Positions 6,775-15,271 are shown, counted from the stretch's first letter. The stretch is 26,515 bases of DNA from Syntrophomonas_A sp050258735 (GCA_050258735.1 JBLMZJ010000111.1:1-26515), one strand, 5' to 3'. The notes: generated from the sequence alone by a model not told the origin. Program-made: numbers and translations.

Positions 6775-9264
6775 ATGATCAAAGAGACCTTAAAACGTTT
6801 GCTCGACGATGATGAGAGAGAGGTCAAACGCCTTCGCCAGAAGGTTACCATAATCAACAAAATGGAGCCCGAAATAGAGGCCCTGGCCCCCGAATACTTT
6901 CCCCGCCGAACCATGGAGTTGAAGGAAAAATTAAAGAAGGGCTCGACATTAAACGATATATTACCTGAAGCCTTTGCTCTGGTTCGGGAAGCTTCCCGAA
7001 GAACTTTGGGAATGCGTCATTTTGATGAACAGCTGATCGGCGGCATGGTACTGCATGACGGCCGCATCTCTGAAATGAAGACCGGCGAAGGTAAAACCCT
7101 GGTGGCTACCCTGCCCGCTTACCTGAATGCCCTGGAGGGCAAAGGGGTACACATAGTTACAGTCAATGATTATTTGGCCGGCCGTGACGCCAACTGGATG
7201 AGACCGGTGTACGAATACTGTGGTCTCTCAGTAGGGCTCATCGTACATGGGTTGGACTATGACGAACGCAGGCAGGCCTATGCCTGTGATATTACCTATG
7301 CTACCAACAACGAACTGGGTTTCGATTATCTCCGGGACAATATGGTGATCGCCTACGAGCATATGGTGCAGAGGGACTTGTTTTTCGCCATCATCGACGA
7401 GGTGGACTCCATCCTGGTCGATGAGGCACGAACTCCGCTTATAATATCGGGTGAAGGGGACAAACCCACCAATCTGTACTACCAGATAGCCAAGTTTATT
7501 CCTCGCTTGATAGTGGACGAGGATTATAAAGTCGATGAAAAAGCCCATCTGGTGACACTTACCGAGGATGGGGTAAGGAAAGTTGAGAAGAATTTTAACG
7601 TAGATAATCTTTCGGAGCACATGGAACTGGCCCATCATGTCAATCAGGGGCTTCGGGCCCACAGCCTGATGCGGCGGGACCGCGATTATGTGGTCAAGGA
7701 TGACCAGGTCATCATAGTGGACGAATTCACTGGTCGTCTGATGTTTGGGAGGCGTTACAGTGATGGTCTGCATCAGGCCATCGAGGCCAAGGAAGGCGTT
7801 AAGATCGAAAAGGAATCCCAGACCCTGGCTACGGTCACCTTCCAGAACTATTTCAGGATGTATAAAAAGCTGGCTGGTATGACCGGTACCGCCAAGACCG
7901 AGGAAGAAGAATTTCGCAAGATTTACAATATGGATGTGGTGGCTATTCCCACCCATATGCCGATGGTCAGGCATGACCGGGCAGATTTTGTTTATCGCAG
8001 CGAAGAAGGTAAATTCAAGGCAGTAGTCGAAGATATAGTCGAAAGACATGCCAAGGGGCAGCCTGTACTTGTAGGTACTATCTCCATAGAGAAATCCGAG
8101 CTGCTGAGTACCATGCTCTCTAAAAGGGGCATAGCCCATCAGGTGCTCAACGCCAAACATCATGAGAAAGAGGCTCAAATCATTGCTCAGGCCGGCCAGA
8201 AGGATACAGTGACCATCGCCACCAACATGGCTGGCCGCGGCACCGATATCGTACTCGGTGATGGTGTCACTCAACTGGGCGGATTATATGTTCTGGGTAC
8301 CGAGCGCCATGAGGCCAGGCGGATCGATAATCAGCTGCGAGGCCGTTCCGGCCGGCAGGGAGATCCCGGTGAATCGAGGTTTTACGTTTCACTGGAAGAC
8401 GATTTGATGCGACTGTTTGGAGCGGCCTCTATTGACGGGGTCATGGGCCGGTTGGGTATGGATGACAGTATGCCGATCGAAAACCGCATGGTATCGAAAG
8501 GCATAGAGAATGCTCAGAAGAAGGTGGAAGGACGCAACTTCGGCATCCGCAAGAACGTTCTGGAATACGATGATGTTATCAATCAACAGCGGGAGATCAT
8601 CTATGGAGAGCGCCATAAGGTGCTGACCGGAGAGAACCTCAAGGATACCATAGCCAGCATGATCGACGACGTTATCAATTCGGTGGTCGATAGCTTTGCC
8701 GGCGAGATAAAATACTCGGATGACTGGGATCTGACCGGACTGATGGCTTATGTTGAGCAGAATATTCTGCCGCATCCGAGCTTTGATCTGGAAGGCCTTA
8801 AGGGCATGACCCGCCGCCAGGTCAAAGATCTGTTCATGGAAGAGACGCATGCCCTCTATGAAACCAGGGAACAGGAACTGGGCGAGGAGACCATGCGCGA
8901 ACTGGAAAAGGCGCTGATGCTCAGGATCATAGATGAAAAATGGATGGACCATATAGATGCCATGGATCAATTGCGCAATGGTATATCACTAAGAGCTTAC
9001 GGTCAAAAGGATCCGCTCATAGAATATAAATTCGAGGCTTATGAGGCCTTCCAGGCCATGATCCATAGCATTAAGGAGGATGTGCTGAGATTTATCATGC
9101 GCATCCGGGTAGTGGAACAACAGGAGGAGAGAGTCACCTTTGTAAATCAGGGTGAAGAAGCTGAAAGGAAACCAGTTAAGGTAGGCAAGAAGGTCGGACG
9201 TAATGAAGCCTGTCCCTGCGGAAGCGGCAAAAAGTACAAGAACTGCTGCGGGAAGCAAGCATAG
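6775..9264 (+). CDS. secA: Preprotein translocase ATPase SecA
   Basis: SecA is the motor that pushes unfolded preproteins through SecYEG. The 829-residue protein has the Walker A motif MKTGEGKT at 101-108 and the DEAD-type Walker B IIDEVDS with DEVD at 208-211. The preprotein cross-linking domain follows, then the second nucleotide-binding fold (TIATNMAGRGTDI and QLRGRSGRQGD), the helical wing and scaffold (EYDDVINQQREIIY), and a C-terminal zinc tail CPCGSGKKYKNCC (813-825) that contacts SecB or ribosomes. Length and domain order are typical of compact Firmicute SecA. AGAGG upstream supports the ATG at 6775. It stands after the hpf terminator and is followed by motA after 38 bases, so the stator genes may be read from the secA transcript. 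Confidence 0.98.
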   Translation: MIKETLKRLLDDDEREVKRLRQKVTIINKMEPEIEALAPEYFPRRTMELKEKLKKGSTLNDILPEAFALVREASRRTLGMRHFDEQLIGGMVLHDGRISEMKTGEGKTLVATLPAYLNALEGKGVHIVTVNDYLAGRDANWMRPVYEYCGLSVGLIVHGLDYDERRQAYACDITYATNNELGFDYLRDNMVIAYEHMVQRDLFFAIIDEVDSILVDEARTPLIISGEGDKPTNLYYQIAKFIPRLIVDEDYKVDEKAHLVTLTEDGVRKVEKNFNVDNLSEHMELAHHVNQGLRAHSLMRRDRDYVVKDDQVIIVDEFTGRLMFGRRYSDGLHQAIEAKEGVKIEKESQTLATVTFQNYFRMYKKLAGMTGTAKTEEEEFRKIYNMDVVAIPTHMPMVRHDRADFVYRSEEGKFKAVVEDIVERHAKGQPVLVGTISIEKSELLSTMLSKRGIAHQVLNAKHHEKEAQIIAQAGQKDTVTIATNMAGRGTDIVLGDGVTQLGGLYVLGTERHEARRIDNQLRGRSGRQGDPGESRFYVSLEDDLMRLFGAASIDGVMGRLGMDDSMPIENRMVSKGIENAQKKVEGRNFGIRKNVLEYDDVINQQREIIYGERHKVLTGENLKDTIASMIDDVINSVVDSFAGEIKYSDDWDLTGLMAYVEQNILPHPSFDLEGLKGMTRRQVKDLFMEETHALYETREQELGEETMRELEKALMLRIIDEKWMDHIDAMDQLRNGISLRAYGQKDPLIEYKFEAYEAFQAMIHSIKEDVLRFIMRIRVVEQQEERVTFVNQGEEAERKPVKVGKKVGRNEACPCGSGKKYKNCCGKQA

Positions 9265-9302
9265 GCAGATCAACAATTACTGCGGGGGAGAGGGGTTAGT
9301 TC

Positions 9303-10079
9303 ATGGATATAGCTACACTGGTGGGAATCGTATTAGGACTCGGAGGTCTGCTGGGGGGGTTCATGCTCGAAGAGGGATCACCCGGCATGCTGGTATCGGT
9401 CTCAGCTGCCTGCATAGTGTTCGGCGGTACATTTGGAGCGACCATATTGAGCTTTACCCTGGAAGAACTAAAGACCCTGGGTTATTTCTTCAGAGTAGTT
9501 TTCAAAGAAGAAAAGATAGACTATATCACTGTTCTGGATTTGATGGTAGCCACCGCTGACAAGGCCCGCCGCGAGGGGTTGCTCAGCCTGGAGAGCTCAC
9601 TGGGAGAAATCGAAAACCCCTTCCTTTCCCGCGGCCTGCAATTGGTTATCGACGGTACCGACCCCGAACTCACCCGCAACATGCTGGAGATGGAGATAGA
9701 GGCCAATGAAACTAGAGAAAAAGTCGGAGTAGAGATATTTGCCTGCATGGGTGGTTACGCGCCTACCATGGGCATCATAGGAACTGTTATGGGTCTGGTC
9801 CAGGTGCTGGGCAACCTTTCCGACCCCTCCAAGTTGGGCGGGGCTATAGCGGCTGCCTTTATAGCCACCCTCTACGGCGTTGCGTCCGCCAACGTTTTGT
9901 GGCTGCCGTTCTCCAACAAGATCAAGGTCAAGGCGGAGAAGGATGCCTTGTTGATGGGACTGATCCTGGAGGGTGTATTATCCATTCAGGCCGGTGAAAA
10001 CCCGCGCGTCATCAGAGAAAAACTCATGACCTTCCTGCCCCCGGAAAGCCGCCAGGCAGCCAGTGAACAAGAAGCTTAG
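9303..10079 (+). CDS. motA: Flagellar motor stator protein MotA
   Basis: The 258-residue inner-membrane protein has four predicted membrane segments, about 3-22, 32-52, 150-170 and 182-203. The conserved cytoplasmic loop has KARREGLLSLE with the charged residues that contact FliG. The proline-containing GGYAPTMGIIGTVMGLVQVL and the following GGAIAAAFIATLYGVASAN segment are the conserved pore helices. With MotB it forms the ion-driven stator that turns the flagellar rotor. Whether protons or sodium are used cannot be decided safely from sequence; a MotP-type sodium stator is possible. GGGGGAGAGGGG lies before the ATG. motB follows after 15 bases. Confidence 0.94.
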   Translation: MDIATLVGIVLGLGGLLGGFMLEEGSPGMLVSVSAACIVFGGTFGATILSFTLEELKTLGYFFRVVFKEEKIDYITVLDLMVATADKARREGLLSLESSLGEIENPFLSRGLQLVIDGTDPELTRNMLEMEIEANETREKVGVEIFACMGGYAPTMGIIGTVMGLVQVLGNLSDPSKLGGAIAAAFIATLYGVASANVLWLPFSNKIKVKAEKDALLMGLILEGVLSIQAGENPRVIREKLMTFLPPESRQAASEQEA

Positions 10080-10094
10080 AAAGGATAGGGGCAC

Positions 10095-10934
10095 ATGGCC
10101 AGGAAAGCAAAAAAACCTCAAAAAGAGCCTAACCATGAGCGCTGGCTGATAACATATTCCGATCTCATTACCCTGCTCATGATATTCTTTATCATCATGT
10201 ATTCGATGAGCCAGATCAATGCGGCCAAATATGCTGCAGTAGCCAATTCGCTGAGCCTGGTCCTATCCGGTCAGGCTATGTCTGTACTGGAGACCCAGGG
10301 CCCCTCGCTGGCACAGGGCATATCCGGCCAACAGATGCCGGAAGGCGGCAACAAAAACCCCTCCAAGCAAGGTGAATTGGAAGAGGTCAAAAAGCAGATA
10401 GCCGAATTTATTAAAGCGGAAGATGCCAAGGCCGGACAGAAGCAGGCCCAGGCCGGGCAGGAGGATGCCAACGCCAAGCTCAGCGACCAGATCACGGTGA
10501 CCGAACAGGAGCGCGGCCTGGTAATAAGCTTCAAAGAAGCCCTGCTTTTCCCCAGTGGTTCAGATGTGCTCAACCCCAATGCCCACAACATCATTGTGAC
10601 AGTTGGCAGGTCACTGGTAGATCTGCCTAATTACATAAGGGTGGAAGGGCATACCGACAATATACCGATCAGTTCCGGTAAATTTCCGTCCAACTGGGAG
10701 CTGTCCGTAATGCGTGCGGCCAATGTGGTACATGTATTGAACGCTGAAGCAGGTGTGCCGTCCGACCGGTTGTCCATCATAGGTTATGGGGAATACCGTC
10801 CGCTGGTCCCCAATGACAGTGAAGCCAACCGTGCTGTCAACCGCCGGGTTGATATAGTTATCCTCAAGAAGAAATACGATTACTTCGAGCCGCCTTCCGC
10901 ACCAGTTGAGAGTGGGCAGACCACCGCGCAGTAA
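10095..10934 (+). CDS. motB: Flagellar motor stator protein MotB
   Basis: The 279-residue protein has a basic N-terminus and a single membrane helix with the ion-binding aspartate D23 in ITYSDLITLLMIFFIIMYSMS. A Gln/Ala/Lys-rich linker (residues about 75-135) follows, then an OmpA-like peptidoglycan-binding domain with GHTDN near 185-189 and NRAVNRRVDIVI near the end. The helix plugs the MotA channel and the OmpA domain anchors the stator to the cell wall. AAGGATAGGGG lies before the ATG. Eleven bases after its stop begins the nucleotidyl cyclase relic, which shows that the region downstream of motB has been rearranged. Confidence 0.95.
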   Translation: MARKAKKPQKEPNHERWLITYSDLITLLMIFFIIMYSMSQINAAKYAAVANSLSLVLSGQAMSVLETQGPSLAQGISGQQMPEGGNKNPSKQGELEEVKKQIAEFIKAEDAKAGQKQAQAGQEDANAKLSDQITVTEQERGLVISFKEALLFPSGSDVLNPNAHNIIVTVGRSLVDLPNYIRVEGHTDNIPISSGKFPSNWELSVMRAANVVHVLNAEAGVPSDRLSIIGYGEYRPLVPNDSEANRAVNRRVDIVILKKKYDYFEPPSAPVESGQTTAQ

Positions 10935-10944
10935 AAGGGGTTAA

Positions 10945-11370
10945 GGCATCGGGGCCCTTGGGTATCATCGGCGAAGAGCGTAGAATGGCGGGAAAGGTCA
11001 TATCGGATATATCGACCTGGCTATAGTCCTGGAAATTTGACCGCCGATTCGGGAGCCTATATACTTATATCTGAAAGTACCCGTTGGGCGATTCGAGATC
11101 CAGAACCCTATCATATCGCTGGTTGGGTACCATGCGGGTGGAAGACAGGGATGAGACATTTTACTTCTATGACATTTTCCAGGGCGATCCGGAAGAGATC
11201 TGCAAGCTGGAGACCAGAGTTGTTCCATGAAGGCATACGCCTGTACCAAGGCCTATTCTATAAAGCCCGCGCCAAATTCTTAGAGGTCATCAAACATAAG
11301 TGTCGGGAGGATACTGCAACGTATCTATTTCCATCTTTGTAAAGAGTATTATTATGAACGGCACCTCTGA
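10945..11370 (+). pseudogene. Decayed C-terminal fragment of a class III adenylate/guanylate cyclase with TPR-like tail
   Basis: No single frame covers this stretch, but pieces of one protein can be read in succession. GPLGIIGEERRMAGKVISD occurs at 10952-11008 and IDLAIVLE at 11011-11034. LTADSGAYILISESTRWAIR then DPEPYHI lie at 11037-11117, WLGTMRVEDRDETFYFYDIF then QGDPEEICKLE at 11120 to about 11212, LFHEGIRLYQGLFYKARAKF then LEVIKHKCREDTATYL from about 11220, and HLCKEYYYERHL to a stop at 11368-11370. The order matches the C-terminal part of class III cyclases: G-GEE-RM, VISD-VNLASRLE, YGASILIS, Y-FLG-V-VKG, VYE-FDGDPEE, and a short tetratricopeptide-like tail. At least five frame changes and a missing N-terminal half mean it cannot make a functional enzyme. 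Confidence 0.75.
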
Positions 11371-11397
11371 AGGATGTACCCTGTTGCTATAGTGCCG

Positions 11398-11420
11398 CCC
11401 GGCTCGTGCCGGGTTTGTTT
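11398..11420 (+). terminator. Terminator-like hairpin before prfB
   Basis: CCCGGC (11398-11403) and GCCGGG (11408-11413) form a six-base-pair stem over TCGT, followed by TTTGTTT. It separates the motAB/cyclase-relic stretch from prfB. Confidence 0.6.
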
Positions 11421-11436
11421 ATGAGGAGGGAAGATC

Positions 11437-12538
11437 TTGCTGGAAGACCCCCGGGCAGTTTGCCTGGACATAATCAACCGCCTTGAGGAAATGAGGGGTC
11501 CTCTTTGACATCGACAGCCGCAAGCTGGAGATAGAAGGACTGCATAAGAAAACGCTGGAAGAAAATTTCTGGAGTGATAATCAGGAGGCTGGTCGCATAC
11601 TCAAACGGGTCAACGAACTGGAAGAGGGTATCAACCGGTATGAAGGATTACTGGAATCTGCAAACTATATAAAAGATCTGCTGGAAATGGCGGCGCAGGA
11701 AGAAGATCAGGGGCTCTACAAAGACACTGTCCGCGAGTTGGCTGAATTGCAGAAGAGTTTTCGCGATTTCGAATTGGTGGTGTTGTTCTCCGGACCCAAT
11801 GATGACCGCAACGCCATTCTTTCTCTGCATGCCGGGGCCGGGGGAACGGAGGCCCAGGATTGGGTCCAGATGCTTTTGCGCATGTACACCCGCTGGGCGG
11901 ACGATTCCGGCTACGAAACTGAGATCATGGACTATCTTGACGGGGATGAAGCCGGGGTCAAGAGTGTGACTTTCATGGTCAAGGGCCGCTATGCCTTTGG
12001 CAAACTGAAATGTGAAGAAGGGGTACACCGCTTGATTCGGATATCCCCTTTTGATTCTTCAGGACGGCGCCATACATCTTTTGCTTCTTTGTCAGTTTTA
12101 CCTGAGATCATAGAGAATGTAGAGGTTGCCATCAACCCGGAAGAATTGAGGATCGATACTTACCGTTCCGGCGGTGCCGGTGGGCAGCATGTCAATAAAA
12201 CCGATTCGGCGGTCAGGATAACTCACTTGCCCACCGGAATCGTAGTACAATGCCAGAATGAGCGGTCCCAGCATGCCAATCGTTTGTCGGCTATGAAGAT
12301 TTTATCCGCCCGGCTCTACGAACTGAAGGAAAGAGAAATGCAGAGCCAGATGGAAGGGCTCAAGGGCGACTACAAGGATATAGCCTGGGGCAGTCAGATA
12401 AGGACCTACACCATGAACCCGTTCAGCCTGGTCAAGGATCACCGCACCAATCTGGAAGTCGGCAATGTAGGAGCTGTGATGGACGGTGATATTGATGATT
12501 TTATTTATGCCTGCCTGCACTTGAAAGCCGGAAGTTAG
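11437..12538 (+). CDS. prfB: Peptide chain release factor 2 (programmed +1 frameshift)
   Basis: RF2 releases finished peptides at UGA and UAA. Translation starts at the TTG at 11437, with AGGAGG (11424-11429) seven bases upstream, and runs 23 codons to an in-frame TGA at 11506-11508. The preceding context AGG GGT CCT CTT TGA C is the classical prfB shift site: an internal Shine-Dalgarno-like AGGGG (11494-11498) and a CTT slippery codon before TGA. After a +1 shift, reading continues DIDSRKLEIEGL and on to 12538, giving about 366 residues, the usual length. SPF, the RF2-specific stop-codon recognition motif, is in IRISPFDSSGRRHTSF. The peptidyl-tRNA hydrolysis motif GGQ is at about 248-250. 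The shift allows RF2 to regulate its own level. Confidence 0.96.
11494..11509 (+). promoter_or_regulatory. prfB: prfB programmed +1 frameshift site
   Basis: AGG GGT CCT CTT TGA C: an internal Shine-Dalgarno-like sequence three to four bases before the CTT codon, followed by the TGA stop and C, the weak termination context. Low RF2 gives time for slippage into the +1 frame (GAC at 11507). Confidence 0.93.
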
Positions 12539-12580
12539 GGGAGTCTATAAAAACATGGAGACCAAAAAGGAGTTTTGAAC

Positions 12581-13408
12581 GTGCGAGAGATTTCTGAATC
12601 CAATGTAGAAATGATCAGGGAGAAGGCCAGGATCATCCGGCGGGATATCATTGAGATGTTAGGCCAGGCGGGTTCCGGGCATACCGGAGGCTCACTTTCC
12701 GCTGCTGACATCATGGCCTGTCTCTACTTCTGGGAGATGAACCTGGACCCGGACCACCCTGATTGGGCGGAGCGGGACCGTTTTGTTTTGAGCAAGGGCC
12801 ATGCCGCCCCGGTACTGTATGCCAGTCTGGCTGAACGTGGTTTCTTTCCCCGCGAAGATCTGGGCACCCTGCGCAAGTTAGGGAGTCCCTTGCAGGGCCA
12901 TCCCGACCGTAAGAAACTGGTGGGAGTAGAGGCATCGACCGGGTCACTGGGTCAGGGCATCTCCTGGGCTGTTGGCATGGGACTGGCAGGCAAGATAGAT
13001 GCCGCTCACTACCGGGTATATGCCTTGCTGGGGGATGGCGAACTGGAAGAGGGAATGGTCTGGGAGGCGGTGATGGCGGCAGCTCACTACCACCTGGATA
13101 ACCTGGTCATAATAGTGGACAACAACGGTCTGCAGATCGACGGACCGATCAAAAAGGTCATGTCACCGGAGCCCATTGCCGACAAATTCCGGGCTTTCGG
13201 CTGTGAAGTGATACCGGTTGACGGGCACGACCCCCGGGAGATCATGCAGGCTTTGGACCAGGCTCGCCAGACCAGCGGTAAACCCACCGCCATCATAGCC
13301 AGGACCATAAAGGGCAAGGGATGTTCCTTTATGGAGGACCGTGCGGAATGGCACGGAGTAGCTCCCAATGCTGACGAGGTGGAACGCGCCCTGGCCGAGT
13401 TGGGGTAA
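12581..13408 (+). CDS. Transketolase, N-terminal (TPP-binding) subunit
   Basis: The protein of about 275 residues covers the thiamine-diphosphate-binding half of transketolase: AGSGHTGGSLSAADIMACLY near the start, RFVLSKGHAAPVLYASLAE, the substrate-loop GHPDRKKL and TGSLGQG. The TPP/Mg motif follows as GDGELEEGMVWEA to NN (near residues 148-180). It transfers two-carbon ketol units in the pentose phosphate pathway when paired with the next gene product. GTG at 12581 is preferred to TTG at 12575, because AAGGAG (12567-12572) is only two bases from the TTG but eight from the GTG. Split transketolases are common in archaea and many Clostridia. The C-terminal subunit gene follows after about 64 bases. 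Confidence 0.93.
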   Translation: MREISESNVEMIREKARIIRRDIIEMLGQAGSGHTGGSLSAADIMACLYFWEMNLDPDHPDWAERDRFVLSKGHAAPVLYASLAERGFFPREDLGTLRKLGSPLQGHPDRKKLVGVEASTGSLGQGISWAVGMGLAGKIDAAHYRVYALLGDGELEEGMVWEAVMAAAHYHLDNLVIIVDNNGLQIDGPIKKVMSPEPIADKFRAFGCEVIPVDGHDPREIMQALDQARQTSGKPTAIIARTIKGKGCSFMEDRAEWHGVAPNADEVERALAELG

Positions 13409-13472
13409 TCTAATCCGCGCGCGGCGTTAGCCGCCAGCGCCTATTACTTAATCTTTTAAGGAGTTGTTTTCG

Positions 13473-14408
13473 TTGCAAAAGCAAGCGACACGGGATGCTT
13501 ATGGACTGGCCCTGGTGGAACTGGGACGGTTGCATGATGATATCGTAGTATTGGACGCGGACCTTTCCAAGTCCACCAAGACTGCAGATTTTGCCAAGGC
13601 CTTTCCCACACGATTCATTAATGCCGGGATAGCCGAACAGAATATGATGGGCATGGCGGCCGGACTCGCAGCATCGGGCAAGAGGGTATTCGCCAGCACT
13701 TTCGCCATGTTCGCCACCGGCCGGGCCTTTGAACAAGTTCGCAATTCCCTGGCCTATGCGGGGCTGAACGTCAAGGTGTGCGCCACACACGCCGGGATCA
13801 CCGTTGGTGAAGACGGCGGATCCCACCAATCGGTGGAAGATATCGCCCTTATGCGCAGCATACCGGGGATGCTGGTAGTGGTACCCTCGGACGGGGTAAC
13901 CACCCGTAAAGCCTTACAGAGTCTTTATAACTGTCCGGGGCCGGCCTATTTGCGCCTGGGGCGTCCGGCACTACCGCTCTTATATGACGATGCCTCTCCG
14001 TTTGAGATCGGCCGGGGTATAAAGTTAAGAGAGGGCAAGGATGCAGCAATCATAGCCTGCGGGATCATGGTGCACAAATCCCTGGAAGCGGCCGAGATCC
14101 TGGCCGGTCAGGGCATCAATGTGACTGTGATCGACATGCATACCATAAAACCGCTGGATCGCGAATTGGTGCTGGAGGCCGCCCGGGAAACCGGTGCCAT
14201 CCTGACGGCAGAGGAGCACAACATCATTGGGGGACTGGGCAGCGCAGTATGTGAGCTGGTGAGTGAATTTCAGCCGGTCCCGGTGAAACGGATGGGCCTG
14301 GAAGACGTTTTCGGCCAGTCGGGTACTCCGGACCAGTTGATGGAATACTACGGACTCACCACAGAAAGAATTGTCGATAATATCCATACCTTGGTCGAGA
14401 ATAAATAA
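13473..14408 (+). CDS. Transketolase, C-terminal subunit
   Basis: The 311-residue protein corresponds to the pyrimidine-binding and C-terminal domains of transketolase: DDIVVLDADLSKSTKTADFA, then FINAGIAEQNMMGMAAGLAASGKRVFASTFA. That segment includes the catalytic glutamate in GIAEQN that activates the thiazolium. THAGITVGEDGGSHQSVEDIALMRSIPGM and the final fold with TAEEHNIIGGLGSAV follow. It acts as a heteromer with the upstream subunit. TTG at 13473 is chosen because AAGGAG (13458-13463) is nine bases away, whereas the TTG at 13464 directly abuts the Shine-Dalgarno sequence. A deoxyxylulose-phosphate synthase half is a weaker alternative. Hairpins with T-rich tracts follow the stop codon. 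Confidence 0.93.
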   Translation: MQKQATRDAYGLALVELGRLHDDIVVLDADLSKSTKTADFAKAFPTRFINAGIAEQNMMGMAAGLAASGKRVFASTFAMFATGRAFEQVRNSLAYAGLNVKVCATHAGITVGEDGGSHQSVEDIALMRSIPGMLVVVPSDGVTTRKALQSLYNCPGPAYLRLGRPALPLLYDDASPFEIGRGIKLREGKDAAIIACGIMVHKSLEAAEILAGQGINVTVIDMHTIKPLDRELVLEAARETGAILTAEEHNIIGGLGSAVCELVSEFQPVPVKRMGLEDVFGQSGTPDQLMEYYGLTTERIVDNIHTLVENK

Positions 14409-14409
14409 T

Positions 14410-14440
14410 AGCTTAAAAAAAGGTATTTTAAAGCTTTTTG
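14410..14440 (+). terminator. First terminator-like hairpin after the transketolase pair
   Basis: AGCTT-AAAA on the left and TTTTAAAGCT on the right pair with one bulge, followed by TTTTG. It begins right after the stop codon at 14406-14408 and is AT-rich, so weaker than the next hairpin. Confidence 0.4.
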
Positions 14441-14441
14441 T

Positions 14442-14472
14442 AGAACCACCTTGAATGGTGGTTTCTATTTTT
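14442..14472 (+). terminator. Second terminator hairpin after the transketolase pair
   Basis: AACCACC (14444-14450) and GGTGGTT (14457-14463) form a seven-base-pair stem with a six-base loop, followed by TCTATTTTTA. Confidence 0.7.
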
Positions 14473-14490
14473 ACTTTATGTCTATATCAT

Positions 14491-14510
14491 CCTTGCCATA
14501 TATGGCAAGG
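14491..14510. repeat. Perfect 20-bp palindrome upstream of ftsE
   Basis: CCTTGCCATATATGGCAAGG reads identically on both strands. As DNA it could be an operator for a dimeric regulator; as RNA it would form a hairpin with a tiny loop. No T run follows, so it is not an obvious terminator. Confidence 0.6.
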
Positions 14511-14529
14511 TCTAAGGATTAAAGTACTG

Positions 14530-14567
14530 AAAGGCACGCGCTAAGGGAACCGATTTAGCGCGCCTTT
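14530..14567 (+). other. Long hairpin directly before the ftsE ribosome binding site
   Basis: AAAGGC plus GCGCTAA (14530-14544, with a two-base AC bulge) pairs with TTAGCGC plus GCCTTT (14555-14567). This gives thirteen base pairs with a ten-base loop. It ends just seven bases before the CTGGAGG ribosome binding site of ftsE. The following bases (CTTGTTC) are only weakly T-rich, so it may be a terminator, an attenuator or an mRNA-stabilising structure. Confidence 0.5.
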
Positions 14568-14587
14568 CTTGTTCTGGAGGATGACAA

Positions 14588-15271
14588 ATGCTGGTTCAAT
14601 TCTACAATGTGTCCAAGATATATCCCAATGGCGCCAAGGCACTTGATGATATTTCGATTCAAATAGATCGCGGAGAATTCGTTTTTTTGATGGGACCCAG
14701 CGGAGCTGGCAAATCGACTCTGGTCAAGATGCTTTTTAGAGAGGAACTTCCTACCCGGGGCCAGATATTTCTGGCATCGCGGAGCGTAGTGAGGATGAAA
14801 CGCTCAGACGTACCGAGACTTCGGCGTAATATGGGTATAGTTTTTCAGGACTTTAAATTATTGGAGAAAAAAACCGTAGCGGAGAATGTTTCATTTGCCA
14901 TGGAGGTCGTGGGTGCCAGCAGTAAAGAGATCCGGACCCGGGTCCCGGAAGTCATCAGCATGGTCGGTCTCAAGGGCAAAGAGAATTCGTTTCCCGGTGA
15001 ATTGTCCGGTGGCGAACAGCAGCGGGTGGGAATTGCCCGGGCTTTGGCTAACCGGCCTTTGTTGTTGATCGCCGATGAACCTACCGGCAACCTGGACTTA
15101 AATACTTCACAGGAGATTATGGAATTGTTATATGATATCAATCGTAAAGGAACCACGGTAATCATGGCTTCACATGCCCGTGAGCTGGTGCGGGCAGCGC
15201 GGAAGCGGGTAATCATGCTGCAGAATGGACGGGTCGTCGATGACAGCCCCAATGGGGAGTCGTTATTATGA
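14588..15271 (+). CDS. ftsE: Cell division ABC transporter ATP-binding protein FtsE
   Basis: The 227-residue ATPase has Walker A GPSGAGKST at 36-44, the Q-loop FQDFKLLEKKTVAENV, the ABC signature LSGGEQ at 139-144, Walker B with DEPTGNLD (D163, E164) and the H-loop ASHARELV. It energises FtsX, which controls cell-wall hydrolases at the septum or during elongation. The YNVSKIYPNGAKALDD N-terminus is diagnostic of FtsE rather than the LolD/MacB relatives. The ATG follows CTGGAGG, itself just downstream of the hairpin at 14530-14567. Its TGA overlaps the ATG of ftsX by four bases, which indicates translational coupling. Confidence 0.96.
   Translation: MLVQFYNVSKIYPNGAKALDDISIQIDRGEFVFLMGPSGAGKSTLVKMLFREELPTRGQIFLASRSVVRMKRSDVPRLRRNMGIVFQDFKLLEKKTVAENVSFAMEVVGASSKEIRTRVPEVISMVGLKGKENSFPGELSGGEQQRVGIARALANRPLLLIADEPTGNLDLNTSQEIMELLYDINRKGTTVIMASHARELVRAARKRVIMLQNGRVVDDSPNGESLL

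Noticed and set aside
7228..8274. Long antisense open frame within secA, and similar ones within uvrB, uvrA and the S41 gene
   Set aside because: These are reverse-frame shadows of well-supported genes, without ribosome binding sites or family signatures.
11037..11342. An intact 101-residue open frame between motB and prfB
   Set aside because: Only parts of it match the cyclase relic, and the piece between about 11118 and 11219 is out-of-frame sequence; it is a by-product of indels rather than a gene.
13409..13457. GC-rich inverted repeat (GGCG/CGCC area) between the two transketolase genes
   Set aside because: The stem is short and imperfect and has no T run; co-transcription of the two subunits is expected.
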